A stretch of 64,000 bases of DNA from Siphonodentalium dalli (GCA_032622095.1 CP136061.1:83550324-83614323), one strand, 5' to 3'. Shown: positions 45,890-58,468, counted from the first letter of the stretch. Translations and numbers: made by a program. The notes: a model not told the origin generated them from the letters alone.

Positions 45890-47105
45890 GGACAGTTTTG
45901 ACGTCACACAAGAGAATTCACACCAGCGATCGCCCTTATGAATGTGATCTTTGCCAACAAATATTTACTACGTCCAGTTTGTTGACGTGTACATAAGAAG
46001 ATCACACCGGCAAACGGCCATATGAGTGCGACAAATGTCGGAAAACATTCAAGCATTCGAATCAGCTAGTTTAACGAGTCATAAAAGAACCCACTCCGGT
46101 GATCCCCCCATATCAATGTCATATATGTAACAAATCCTTCTCAGAATGGTCTACAGTGGATGACCTGACGGAACATAAAAGATTCCACTCTAGGGATCGC
46201 CCATATCTGTGTGATATTTGTGAAAAATCATTCATCGATTCGGGAAATTCGACTGACACAAAAGGATACTCTTCGATGATTGACCATATCAATGCGCTAT
46301 ATGCGAGAAGGCCTTCAAACACGCAGGCAACCTGATGAAATACAAGATTATTCATTCCGATGTCCAGCTGTACACATGTGATATATGCGAGAAAAGTTTC
46401 AGTCGGTCATATAATTTGGCTGCACACAACAGAATCCACTCTGGTGATCGCCCATATCAACTGTGATATCTGTCAGCAATCATTCATTACAGCGGGTTGG
46501 CCTGACAAAACATAACAGAATCCACTCCAGTTACGCCCCACATCAATGTGAATTTTGTGGGAAAGTATTCATTATCGCAGGCGACCTAACGAAACATTCA
46601 CTGCAGTGAGTCACCTGACAAAACATAAAAAAATCCACTCCGATCTACGCCCATTTCAATGTGATATTTGTGAAAAATCATTCAACGATTTGGGGAAATT
46701 TGACTGCACACAGGATGATACACACTGGAGATCTACATTATCTGTGCGATATATGCGGGAAAGCATTTAATCATTCAAGTGATCTAATAATTCATAAAAG
46801 AATTCACTCCTGTGACCGCCCATATCAATGTGACATCTGTAACAAAGCATTTACTGCAGTGAGTGACCTGACGAAACACAAAAGAGTGCATTCTGGCGAG
46901 CGCCCGTATCAATGTGATATTTGTGGGAAGTCATTCGCCTTGTTGGGAAATTTGTCTCAACACAAGAGGATACACACGGAAGATCGACCATATGAGTACG
47001 GTATATGCGGGGAAAGCATTTAATCATTCAAGTAATTTAACAATTCATAAACGAATCCACTCCGGCGATTGACCGTAGCAATGTGATGTTTGTAGGAAGT
47101 CATAA
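45890..47105 (+). pseudogene. Decayed C2H2 zinc-finger array, second subfamily
   Basis: About a dozen finger units on the plus strand at 84-nt spacing, with stops and frameshifts throughout. Readable pieces: [30 protein letters not shown] (46105), RPYLCDICEKSFIDSG, CDICEKSFSRSYNLAAHNRI, and three consecutive intact fingers at 46737-46974 ([60 protein letters not shown]). Linkers are HS(G/C)(D/E)RPY, unlike the TGDKPY of the 21-28 kb copies, so this is a separate lineage. Later units contain stops (GDWP with TGA, about 47067). No intact N-terminus. Confidence 0.9.
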
Positions 47106-47175
47106 CGTTTATCTTAAACCGACTGTCAATGGCTATTTGAATGTGGCGTTGTTATATTATAATTATATAAACACA

Positions 47176-47213
47176 TTAAAGGTGGGTTATCTCTTTGTAA
47201 ACATGTATTATTA
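47176..47213 (+). mobile_element. Family A terminal fragment
   Basis: TTAA plus the first 35 bp of family A (AGGTGGGTTATCTCTTTGTA, AACATGTATTA), then unrelated sequence. Confidence 0.75.
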
Positions 47214-48481
47214 GTCCAGGCACATTAGGTTTCACTACTGCAAACAATAGGGGAAAGCTGAATTTTCAAGGATTAATAAGAACATGTTTATGAACAACTT
47301 GGCAAAAGTCCCCTAGAATTCGAGTTTAGCTTTTTGAGATATCATGATTTTTCGTAATGGTGCAAATTCTGACTATATTCCATTAGACCATATGCAAATG
47401 CAGTCATATGTAGGCTAATTTATGGACTCAATCTTCACACATACCCGTCCATCATGGCGCAGATGTCGATAGATATGCGTAATTGATGCTAGAGCTTTAA
47501 TACTAACAGCCGATATTCCATAATTGTGATGACATTTATTGCCGAAGAGAGCATATAAATCGCATGGCGATTCAAAATGTTCCTAACAAATGAGGGCGAG
47601 TAAAGATATTCAGACGAAACGAGCTAAAATATGAACCATTATACTAGAACAGTGGTTAATTCAGAAAAGGAAAGTGATAAGATATATCGAACCATCACCA
47701 TCCTTAAGATTGTTTAGCCGGAAACATAGCACTACCCCCTAATACGTACGCCATGGCTTTGGATATCTGAAAGGCAAAAATACCACATAATAGTCCTGGC
47801 GTTTGGCGTAACAATTGTGCAAATGGTGATAACTCTATGAAACTTGGCACATAGGTTCCTTATACACTATTAATCAATTTCAGATGTATAGACAGTTGCC
47901 GCAATCGTTACCAAACGGGTGGTGTAATGGTCATTATGGACATATCCACCTTTGAAAACATACCACATGTATGAGTTTCTGGTAATTAACTGATATAACT
48001 GTTTCATAATATGGTATGAGTTTCGGGAAACTTACATGATATAATTGTTTCATAATATGCCATATTATGCTTTATATTGACAATAATGCATAACTAAAGG
48101 TTGTTGTGTTGTGTACTGATTGATTCTCGTGTGATTCTCGTGTGGCAAATTGGTATTGAGGTTTCATTGTTGCTACTTGCTAGGTAACCGCGATTGACAA
48201 ATCTTTCTTTAAACTGACAGACTATTCAGTTAGTTTGATCAGAATCACATACCTGTGTTGAGTTTATTATTGTTTTCTCCATCAATCGATTGTTGGAATA
48301 CATTTTAATGAGACATGTAAAAAAATATTGACCCACATTTATGTCGAGACCACCTGACCCCCCCCCCCCCCCCCCCCCCCCATGGAATCGGACATTCGCA
48401 CTACATTTGACAATGGCATCCATGCAGAACACTCTATCACGGTGTGGTAGCATCCGCATACTAGTTGCTATGCGGTAGGAA
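47214..48481. repeat. Intergenic, with a family J fragment, a 45-bp duplication and a C24 run
   Basis: 47790-47935 is a diverged copy of dispersed family J (ATGAAACTTGGCACAT.GGTTCCTTATACAC). 47969-48013 and 48014-48058 are two tandem units (GTATGAGTTTC..TGATATAA.TGTTTCATAATATG). 48358-48381 is a C24 run. No gene. Confidence 0.7.
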
Positions 48482-49124
48482 CTAACTATGTTTCCTTCCT
48501 ATCATGCCATAACTACATATATGTCATTACATGGTCATGAGTCATTTACAAGTCTATATGAGCTCATACATGAGCGTGGCCTATATTTTTGTCAGACTGA
48601 GATACCATGAACTACCCTTTGGAAACCGGCGACCATTTCCCATTTACATGTACATGGGCAGCCATGGGCCCATTACCAACCCATAGTTACTAAGGAACTG
48701 CATCTAATGACGTGTCTTAACTACTGTGTCCATGTCATAGAAGGGAACCTGGCCCGATGATATCATATATTTAGGGCTGGTTATATTGATTTGCCGTATA
48801 GACCTGGGTACAGGTAATGCGTTCATAACTATATGCACCTGTGTATTTGCACTACATTGGTGTTCATATGGGTCCATGGCGTATGCGTGGCTGTGGTAAA
48901 CACCTATGTAGTCATGTAGCATGCATGTACATTCATGGGATGGGTTCATGTCTTACATATAATTGTCTGGTAATAAGGTCATAACTGTTGGATAAGGTCA
49001 TAACTAAATCAGCCTGGATACATGGGCTGTCCAAAGTGGCCCGTCTCAATTTCATACCTATATGAGCCTGGGTCCATAGCCAGCTATGGCGTTGCACATA
49101 GGGCGTTGGTCGAATGGCTGAAAA
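48482..49124. repeat. Degenerate short-motif repeat region (GGTCCATGG / TATATGGCT)
   Basis: Many loose recurrences of GGTCCATGGC, CATATATG, TCATAACTA and CCTGGG. A comparable texture occurs at 50880-51010 and 55610-55990. Units cannot be fixed by eye. Confidence 0.45.
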
Positions 49125-49990
49125 TGGACGAGAATGGTACCATTTTTGGTGGGCAAATTCCATCAACATTTTTCTCAAAAGCTCATAATCTGAAGTTTAT
49201 CTGAGTGCTGGGGCGCACTGTGGCAGTGTAGCTTTGTGTGCAAAATTTGTGTTTCCATGGCAACAGAGGGTGTTTTTGGCCAGTATACAAAATATGCCTG
49301 TAATGGTCTACAACTAGAAAGTTTAAAGCAGTAACTCTACCTTTGCATTGATATGGGATGAAACCCTTGGTAGACTTTCTTTTGGCATGGGGGATTTCAT
49401 CGTTAGAGGTCAAGGTCATACACAAAAGTCCAAGGTCATTTACCAAAATATTAGGCTTTTTTTCATATCGGGTCATACATTTTCTACCCACAGGTTTTAT
49501 ATATTTGATCTGAATACGTAATCTTTGCTCCTAAATAAGCTGTAGCGTATATGCTGGACGGAGAACTGAGTTATTGTTGAAACTGACACGTCAGTCATGA
49601 GATATAGGCCTTTAAAATTGGTGACCATTTTCCAAAATGTGTCAAAATCGGTTATTTCCCATATATCATGCTTCTGTGTGCAGTCCAGGCCTCAGTGCAT
49701 GGAAATGTAAAAATTGCAGAAATTATGGTAAAAGCATGAAACTTCCAAACATATGTTCCTTAGACATAATCTTTTCATTTTCAGATATAGACCCAATGAA
49801 GATATGGCCCTTCTTAGCAACGGTTGCTAGGCAACTACCCAAAAGTATTAAATGCTTATATAAGGATGTATTACAATATTTCATTCAACTTTAGTTGTTG
49901 TGAATTGCATATTTGAGGTCTATGTGTGACATAGGATGAATTTCAAGACTTTGTTTCCTATCATAATGTCCATAACAACCGTTGCTATGC
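49125..49990 (-). repeat. Dispersed repeat family J, inverted copy
   Basis: 49125-49692 is the reverse complement of 51496-52040, and 49700-49880 of 56490-56650. It contains GTTTCCATGGCAAC (49251), TCAAGGTCA (49410), CAAGGTCA (49431), GTTGCTAGGCAAC (49823) and GTTGCTATGCAAC (49981). No coding. Confidence 0.85.
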
Positions 49991-51229
49991 AACTACCCAG
50001 ACAGTAAAATGTATATTTGGCACTCTTCTCGATGGAATTTTGGGAAGATTTGATGGTAGATTAGTCTGAAATACATGTTTACATATGGCTAACACATCAC
50101 ATGATATATGTCATATAGGGACGGATAGTTTCTACGGTTGGAAGGCGTCATTGCGACCGTTTTTAGAGACCAACCCATGTTATTTTTAAATTTCAAAAGC
50201 ATCGATGATCATAAATCAAGTTGTGGCTGATGAACAAAATTGACTATGCTGTCTTATATACATTGAATACTAACATTTCTGATGCACCTTGATTAGTTGC
50301 TACTATTTTAATCACTGACATAATATAATTATTGTTTTTTTTCTATCACATATTGGCATCAAAATGGGCAAAAATTCACTTTTCAGGTCTGTACCATTTT
50401 TTCAAGTAAAATGTAACTATAGCTGGTATCAAAGGTGCTTATGGTTTTTTTCTGTCATAAATGTGTCACACTGATGTGTTTGTAGACAAAATAACTGAAG
50501 ATGGCTTACAAAATGGAAACCAGATTTGGTAAAAAAAGAGTTGATTTTCCACATATATCCTAACATTATTCTCTGCTGTTCCGAAAGTGTAGCAAATTGT
50601 GACTCTGTTGGTTTTTAACCATGTTACTTTATCAACATACAACTAAAATTAATGTGCTTTTCTGGTTGTAACAGTACCTTCTGATATATGATAAATTCAT
50701 TTAAAAAGATGCAGTGTGGAATTTTGCCAAAAACGTCTCATATTTTGATTGAAATGCACAGAAACGGAACTGAGCGGGACCATATTATTTGGCTACTGTC
50801 GCACATTAGCATAAACAACGATTGACTTAATACATGTTGTATGTCGAAATGGTAGCCAGGGAGTGAATGTTGTGATGTGAGGTGAATAGTTATACAATGA
50901 GTGGCTATATGGTAATGGGTAGGGTCCACATTGAGATGCATGGGAATATAAGGAGTGGTCATGTGCGAGGTGGATATGCATACACATACATGGAGAGGAT
51001 CTATGGTAATTGATGTGGTGTATGTTTAAAACAAGAGTAGCTACACAGTTATCTGTGATGGGGATTGCTTTCATGACTAAGGCACTAGGGGTAGCGGATT
51101 ATGAGACAATTAACAAAACAAATGACCAAAATATCACATTTTTTCCAATGACCTTGACATTTGCAATTGACCTTGACCTTATATGTCTTAGTCGCCCAGT
51201 CAGTTTGATGGAACAATAATGAGTTAGCT
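49991..51229. other. No gene; paired TGACCTTGAC motifs
   Basis: Noncoding AT-rich sequence. TGACCTTGA occurs at 51149-51157 and TGACCTTGACC at 51168-51178. The open frames here (50738-51219) lack support. Confidence 0.45.
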
Positions 51230-52063
51230 ATGAGTTAACATAATTTCTTCAAACAAAGGTTCCTTGATTCTCAACAGCGTCTTTTTCAAATTTGTCTTCA
51301 AATATATGGTGCCGTTGTCATGGAAACCTGAATTTACAACGACATTGGTCGCCACCCCCACCTGGGCACGCCATCCAAAAAGTTTTCCCTATAACTAAGT
51401 AACATATATTTGTATAAATTTCATGCATTAGTCAACAAATTCACAATTCAACCCTTGAAGGACCCAAGATAAGTAAATAACTCTAAAATATACACACAAG
51501 CACGATATCTTGGGGAAATAACTGATTTTGACCCATTTTGGAAAATGGCCACAAAGTTTAGAGGCCTGTATCTCATGACTGGCTTGTCAGTTGCAACAAT
51601 ATCACAATTGTCCGAGTAGCCTATATGCTCTAGATTAATTCCGAGTAAAGATAACGTATTCAAAACTGATATATAAACTCAGTGGGTAGAAAATGTATGA
51701 CCCGATATGAAAAAAGCTAATATTTTAGTCAATGACCCTGACCTTTGTAAATGACGTTGACATCTAGTGGTGAAATCTGCAGTGTCAAATGAAATCCCAA
51801 CAAGGGTAGCACCCAATATCAATGCCAAGATAGAGTTACTGCATTAAACTTTCTTGGTATTGACCGTTATATGCATATTTTTTATACTGGCCAAAAACAC
51901 CATCCGTTGCCATGGAAACACACATTTTCAATACTAAGCTACACTGCCCCAGTGTGCCCTAGCACTGACATAAACTTTAGATTATGAGCTTTGAGAAAAC
52001 ATTTGGCAGAATTTGCCCACCAAATTGGTGCCATTTTCCATTTTTGGGGAGCCTGGCTCATGG
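51230..52063 (+). repeat. Dispersed repeat family J, direct copy 1
   Basis: About 830 bp, over 90% identical to 54461-55293 in the same orientation 3.2 kb away. Carries GTTGTCATGGAAAC (51314), GTTGCCATGGAAAC (51906) and spaced TGACC.TGACC motifs (51723). It ends TCATGGACTA exactly where a zinc-finger relic begins. Confidence 0.9.
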
Positions 52064-52360
52064 ACTAAACGCACATAAAGGTCATCACCAACAAATGGTT
52101 TGTGAAATATGCGGGAAGAGTTGTTCAACAAGGTCAAATTTGGCGTTACACGCTAAAAAAATATAAAAATAACGCACACACAGAACCGCGAGAATAATTT
52201 CAAAGAGAGTGAGAAAAGATGCATGCGCAATTCCAATTAGTCGAAATATGAATGTGCATCTAAACACCAGTCCGTACAGTTGCAACCTATGCAATGCAAT
52301 TTTTGCACAATGGACGTCCCAGCCAGATGCGACACATGAGAGAAGCGGCATGTGACAGCC
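52064..52360 (+). pseudogene. C2H2 zinc-finger relic
   Basis: LNAHKGHHQQMVCEICGKSC and STRSNLALHAKK (one finger, 52065-52160), stops, then NMNVHLNTSPYSCNLCNAIF (second finger start, about 52243-52305) running on in a shifted frame (QMRHMREAACD). Two to three fingers of yet another lineage, inactive. It abuts the end of the repeat copy. Confidence 0.7.
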
Positions 52361-54460
52361 TCGTGTGAAGGCACACATGCGATGTTTTTCGAGAGAGGAG
52401 AGAGACCGGACACATGCACGTGAACGTAAACTATGAAAACGTGTCCTAGCAATCATCGTTGTTATTTATTTGTGTTTGTTTGATTAAACATTTTATTTTG
52501 TTACTCATTTAAGACATTGAAGAGATACATATTTGCACATCATACTCTGGCAATATATATAGAGTGAGGTAATTTAAGGGCGATATCATATGGGACATGT
52601 TATAGGTCCACAAGAAAGGCCCGCTGTAAACCTTATCGCTTGTATCTTTCAAAAGGGTGTAGCCTGCATTTCGAACAAGATAAACGTTACCATCTTAAAA
52701 AGATATGTTCGACGATAACTTCGTTAATGCTTCGATATATAATAATGATAGTAACATGGATCCAAACAGGTGTAATTGTTTCTAGCAAGACCGGTTCCCA
52801 GGGGTGGATACTCTACACACTGGGCTACCGAACTGCTAATATAATGTAATCATAAGTTGTCAATACACGATATATTATAAAACCATTGGTTATCACACAT
52901 TTAGCAATTAAAGTTATGTACCTATAACCTGAATTGTGCGTGAGTACTCTCTGCTATAAGAATGACAGCAACATTGCGTGATATGACCACGCCTGTACCG
53001 CGTCCCTACAATGTACATGAAAACCATTCGATACTTCCTGTGGTATAAAGGGACTTCCGGTGATGCATCAAAATTCATTCAGGAAGGACTAACATGCCAA
53101 TAGCTTTACTACTAATTAATCATCAACACTTTAGCTAGTAGTGCATAACTACCATGATAAATAAACAAAACTCGTAATAAAAAAATGGAATGAAGTTTCA
53201 GAAACTAACAACTCGTGTCACAGCCGAAATATCTCTGGAACACGTACCCAGGTGCTGCTACTCACCACCCAGTGCGTGCACACTGTTCACACGCTAACAT
53301 ACGAAGTTATAATGCCACTTGATCAATCGATAATTGTATGTTTGATTGATAGCATATCGCGGTCAGTTACAACTTTAAACAGACATGGCTCATTCGAACT
53401 TCCAAAAATTTGATCTACGTAATTTGGGATTAGGTATAAAATAGGTTCACAAATACACTAAATATTGATATACCGGTTTCATAATTATTCTCTGAAAAAA
53501 ATACTTGCCATGGCCACAGCTGTTTTTAATTTTTCGCATAGAAGTCAAAAAAACGTTTTTTATGTCTACCATATCAGGAACACTGAACGCTCTCGTGCAG
53601 ATTTGTTTTTTATTGGGACCCAAACACCGTGTTCAAGTTGTATTCTTCATGACTTCAATGCACCTTTCTGAACACAGGATGCTCGTATAAAGGTAGCTCA
53701 GGTATTTATCGACCTATTGCGATACTGGGAATATTTCAAAGGGGAATACCATTAGGTGCATTTTAGAGCGAACCGTCATGTGGCTTTTAATAAGTTATTA
53801 AAAACTGCATTGTCTGCGAACACGATGCAAAAACAACAAAGAATACTGAAATAAATATTCATTACTAGCCATCGACATTATGGGCCACAAGTTGATCGAA
53901 GCCGCGAGGGATACCGTGCCAAGATGAAAACTGTGCATTTTATATCACACCTGGTTGAGAGTTATTTAAAACTGCATTGTCATTCTAGCTGGTTTAGGTA
54001 CGAGCAGACTTGGAAGTATGTCTGAATATAGATCCGAAAACATTATCACCTATTTGCATGCCGGTATTAAAGCGGCGACTTCACAGGGATTACGCGGGGA
54101 CGTCAACCATAATGATTGAAGACGTTAGTGCTCTAAAATAAATTTAGTTTCACGCGAGTAATGAATGTAAGCTTCAGTTTCTTCATATATTAACGCAAAT
54201 TATAGGCCAACTTGAACGAGACAAATGAAAAAAGGACACATTTTGCACATTTACAGTTAGCCTGAAAATACTATCATATGTCTAACTTTATCACTAAAAA
54301 CACAGGCATCTTGTTCAATATACACAACAGTTACACTCTGAATGTGTAAGTTTTGGGTGCACACTAACTTCTTAAAATTTCCCAGCTACATGTACATGCA
54401 CCAGACATAAACCAATGCGGATAAAATGTTGATCTTACTATGTAGCAATAAAACAATCCG
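52361..54460. other. No gene; one dispersed-repeat copy
   Basis: 2.1 kb noncoding. 53650-53785 is related to 42388-42530. AACTGCATTGTC recurs at 53806 and 53970 with similar flanks. Nothing else stands out. Confidence 0.45.
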
Positions 54461-55293
54461 AGTTAACATATTAATTTCTTCAAACAAAAGGTTCGTTGAT
54501 TCTCAACAGCGGCCTTTTCAAATTTTTCTTAAAATATATGGTGCCGTTGTCATGGAAACCTGAGTTTATAACGACATTGGACCCCACCCACCTGGGCACG
54601 CCCTCCAAAACGTTTTCCCTATAATTAAGTAACAAATATTTGTATAAGTTTCATGCTTTAGTCAACAAATTCACAATTCAACCATTAAAGGACCCCAGAT
54701 AAGTAAATAACTCTATAATATACACAAAAGCACGATATCTTGGGGAAATAACTGATTTTGACCCATTTTGGAAAATGGCCACAAAGTTTAGAGGCCTATA
54801 TCTCATGACTGTCTTGTCAGTTGCAACAATATCACAGTTATCCGAGTAGCCTATATGCTCTAGATTAATTCCGAGTAAAGATAACGTATTCAAAACTGAT
54901 ATATAAACTCAGTGGGTAGAAAATGTATGACCCGATATGAAAAAAGCTAATATTTTAGTCAATGACCTTGACCTTTGTATGTGACCTTGACATCTAGAGG
55001 TGAAATCTGCAGTGTCAAATGAAAGCCCAACAAGGGTAGCACCCAATATCAATGCCAAGATAGAGTTACTGCATTAAACTTTCTTGGTATAGACCATTAT
55101 ATGCATATTTTTTATACTGGCCAAAAACACCATCCGTTGCCATGGAAACACACATTTTCAATACTAAGCTACACTGCCCCAGTGTGCCCCAGCACTGACA
55201 TAAACTTCAGATTATGAGCTTTGAGAAAACTTTTGGTAGAATTTGCCCACCAAATTGGTACCATTTTCCATTTTTGAGGAGCCTGGCTCATGG
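54461..55293 (+). repeat. Dispersed repeat family J, direct copy 2
   Basis: Partner of 51230-52063. It contains GTTGTCATGGAAAC (54546), GTTGCCATGGAAAC (55136), TGACCTTGACC (54963) and a second TGACCTTGAC (54982). Ends TCATGGACTA, then diverges. Confidence 0.9.
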
Positions 55294-55294
55294 A

Positions 55295-55604
55295 CTAATC
55301 ATCATGTTTCAATATAAAGAAATTGTACCTGTTAACTTTTGCCAAGGGTGCTATGGGATATTTTGGGCTGGTTTTGTCACGATACACTTTTCGATTTAAA
55401 TACACTTACGAAAGTAGCCTTTTCGCTAAATGTTTATAAATATAAGGATTAACTGTCATGTGGACTGTTTTTATGGATATGTAACCGTGAGGTAAGTGGT
55501 CATAACTTGTATGTAAAACCCTTCGGGTTTTACACAAGTTATGACCACTTATCTCACGGTTACATCTCCATAAAAACAGTCCACATGACAGTTAATCCTT
55601 ATAT
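55295..55604 (+). repeat. Left arm of a 2.1-kb inverted pair, ending in a 164-bp hairpin
   Basis: 55295-55440 (TGTTTCAATATAAAGAAATT, TTAACTTTTGCCAAGGGTGC, ACACTTTTCGATTTAAATAC) plus hairpin 55441-55604. The hairpin arms of about 70 bp run from TATAAGGATTAACTGTCATG to AACTTGT and back, with apex GTAAAACCC-TTC-GGGTTTTAC. The whole 310 bp recurs inverted at 57089-57400. Confidence 0.92.
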
Positions 55605-57088
55605 AATGGGCTGGGTCCATCACCATAGATTATACTCTTGCATTTCTATAACACGGCATCGCTCCATTGCGGCCTCGGTGACCATGTATAACCAGCCTAG
55701 CATCGCGGTTATATGGTGTATGCCAATATATAATGGCTTATATGAAGCGGTCTGGTTCATGGACTAACATATCCTACGTCTATAGTCAATATGTATGGAC
55801 ATAGGTCCTGTGGCTATATATGTGCCTGGTCCTAACCTAACTAATGTAGGCTAGGTCCATGGTTAACATGTTGGTGGCTGACCCTATGTTCTTCATATAT
55901 AGTAGAGTGGCTCCGTGACTTACATTATACATCTAGCTGTGTTGGTCTATGGCTTATATAACTATTATGGCTCATATTAAATATAAGCAACAACTTTTCA
56001 ACTCTCACTCTCCCGATATCTGAACTGATGGAGCATAACGGATAATTGTACCCATATGAAAACTAAATTTGTAGCACATTATGGTTAGGCTCACATTAAC
56101 AACATTTATAACTGTTTTCACCATAAAAACGTTAATACTACCAGAATATCAGTCATATGTGCATTTTTGTATTTCGGGTATGACCCTGGCAACAATTACC
56201 ACTCATATAAGTAAGAATTATATGTTATTTTTTTCAGCCATATCAACACTAACAACAACTATTCTAATTGTTTTCAACATAAAAGTGCTATTAGGTGTAG
56301 TTTAGTTTGTTTAAGCTACCATAATATCAGTCATATGTGCATTTTTAGATTGTGTGTGTGTCCCTAGCAACCGTCACCCCCATGTAAGCAATAATTATGG
56401 TAATTGTCAGTCAGGTCAAAACTGACAACAATTATTTTCACCATAAAAATGTAGTTTAGTTTGTTAGAACACATAATATCCGTCAAATTCATTAATCCGA
56501 TGCTGGGTAGTTGCCTAGCAACCGTTGCTAAGAAGAGCCTGTCGCAAATATCGTCACATGTGAAAATGAGCAGTAGCGTATAAGGAACATATGTGCCAAG
56601 TTTCATGCTTTTATCACCCTTTTCATAGTTGGCGTGTTTTCTACAACAAGCACTTGGGCTAGCGGAAGAACAAAATGTGACGAGAGCCAGTTTAGGGGGT
56701 AGGGTTATGTTTTTACAAGTATTGACCACTTATCATATATATAGTTGCTAATCTCGCATATTATATTGCAGGATTGATATCTGTGTAGTTTTTAAAACAA
56801 ATTGATTGCGCCTACGTAATGAATAGCCCGAGAAATTTTACATCGAATAGGACAGTTTGTCTGAAAAAATCGTCATTTTTTGGGGTCATTATGTTATTTT
56901 ATATTAATATCTGCGAAATTCATTCAAATCCCCCCGTTGAATTTGTATCTCTGGTTCTTTAATTGGAAGTACTAATGATTCCGATCGATTTAATGTTGAA
57001 ATTTGATGAGTATTTCGGAGTGTTATTCTGTTACCGTTGCTATCCGCATATATAATTATCAGTTATACTAGCTCATTAGCGTCCGCTA
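55605..57088. other. Interior of the inverted pair, with a family J fragment
   Basis: 1.5 kb noncoding: degenerate GGTCCATGG/TATATGGCT texture at 55610-55990, then AT-rich sequence with two similar blocks (56140-56180 and 56325-56365, both ATATCAGTCATATGTGCATT), and a family J fragment at 56480-56740 with GTTGCCTAGCAAC (56510). No transposase or other frame. Confidence 0.6.
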
Positions 57089-57400
57089 TATAAGGATTAA
57101 CTGTCATGTGGACTATTTTTATGGAGATGTAACCGTGAGGTAAGTGGACATAACTTGTGTAAAACCCGAAGGGTTTTACATACAAGTTATGACCACTTAC
57201 CTCGCGGTTACACCTCCATAAAAATAGTCCACATGACAGTTAATCCTTATATTTATATACATTTAGCGAAAAAGCCACTTTTGTAAATGTATTTAAATCG
57301 AAAAGTGTATCGTGACAAAAAATCCCAAAATACCCAATAGCACCCTTGGCAAAAGTTAATAGGAACAATTTCTCTTCATATTGAAACCCGATGATGTATT
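57089..57400 (-). repeat. Right arm of the 2.1-kb inverted pair with its 163-bp hairpin
   Basis: Hairpin 57089-57251 (apex GTAAAACCC-GAA-GGGTTTTAC, the reverse complement of the left apex) followed by 57252-57400, the reverse complement of 55295-55440. A few substitutions distinguish it from the left arm, so both arms are old enough to have diverged slightly. Confidence 0.92.
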
Positions 57401-57920
57401 AAGTCAATCCTGCGCGAGTCCAATTGCGCCCAAAACATTACGCGTTCGTCTTTCCAAACCCAATGGCGTATCGATGGTGTTATGAGCTTGGTGTTTTGAG
57501 CCGTTGCGCATTCACCGATAAATAACTGCAACTAGCCACGTGGGCGCCGACCAATCAGAATGCTGGATTTAGTGATGACAACACTTAGTATGTAAATATA
57601 TAAGCTCGGTAAACTGATTGAACGAGACGGAGAAATAAAAACTTGATACACACTTGTGTTTAGTTGCAGCTACAAAATATAGGTCAATGGTTTACACATA
57701 TTTATTTAACAACATAATATGGTGACAGTATTGGAGGAGACGTTCTAAGTTAATATGGTTAATGTAGGTTAATAAATCGTTATAGGAGCAACTAATTGCT
57801 CCGAAATTCAGGATACGTGTTCAAGTTTCACACATGATATATTCGTTAGTTGGGTTGTTCTCACATAAGTGTAATTATAGGATATACTAAGTTCCCACTT
57901 ATATTTCCAAATGCCCACAA
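57401..57920. other. No feature recognised
   Basis: Noncoding; somewhat less AT-rich around 57420-57560 (GCGCGAGTCC, GGCGTATCGATGG). No supported frame. Confidence 0.4.
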
Positions 57921-58327
57921 TTAACCCTTTACCCAACAGAACGGCCCTGTGCCAATGCATTCTCTTATATATGCGAGTCGACCATAGGTCGCCTCGCATA
58001 TATGAGAGAATACACTGGCTTAACACATATTAAAGATGATAAAATTGTCAAAGAATGTAGAAAAATATTATAAAAATGTAAGAAAAATTATAAAATTGTT
58101 AAAGAATGTGAGAAAAAATGGTATATATGCGAGGCGACCTATGGTCGACTCGCATATATAAGATAATGCATTGGCACAAGGCATCACTGTAACCTCCACA
58201 ATGTGGTCAATAAACCGGTTCCAATGATATCCATATTTATATGGTGTTATTGAGACAGACCGAATATATTTTAGGCTGTTGAAGCTTTATTTGGGCGTTT
58301 TTGGCCGTTTTGTTGGGTAAAGGGTCC
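57921..58327 (+). mobile_element. Family I piggyBac-like MITE, copy 1, with two internal palindromes
   Basis: TTAA (57921) then CCCTTTACCCAACA at the left; TGTTGGGTAAAGGG at the right with a degraded flank. Internal palindromes at 57951-58019 (69 bp, GCCAATGCATTCTC..GGC) and 58120-58175 (one arm decayed), in opposite orientation around an AT-rich spacer. Right interior: GACAGACCGAATATATTTTA, GGCTGTTGAAGCTTTATTTG. TTAA plus a CCC-starting terminus is the standard piggyBac signature. Confidence 0.85.
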
Positions 58328-58399
58328 TAGAGTCATCACAAGTTATATGTGACCCGCCATATCAAATCCAGTCGTAAGTCGGGATTTGTTTTACCCTGT

Positions 58400-58468
58400 G
58401 CCGATGCATTCTCTTATATATGCAAGTCGACCATAGGTCGCCTCGCATATATAAGAGAATGCATTGGC
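58400..58468. repeat. Solo 69-bp palindrome of family I type
   Basis: GCCGATGCATTCTCTTATAT.. to ..ATATAAGAGAATGCATTGGC, with centre AAGTCGACCATAGGTCGCCT. It lies 73 bp outside copy 1 and has no TIR of its own. Confidence 0.88.

Noticed and set aside
57808-58026. 72-codon minus frame ending in the palindrome
   Set aside because: It runs across the family I terminus and hairpin; the same peptide reappears at 62280-62471 only because the element does.
57951-58468. Regularly spaced palindromes as a CRISPR-like array
   Set aside because: Spacing is irregular, spacers are homologous between element copies, and the setting is a eukaryotic MITE.
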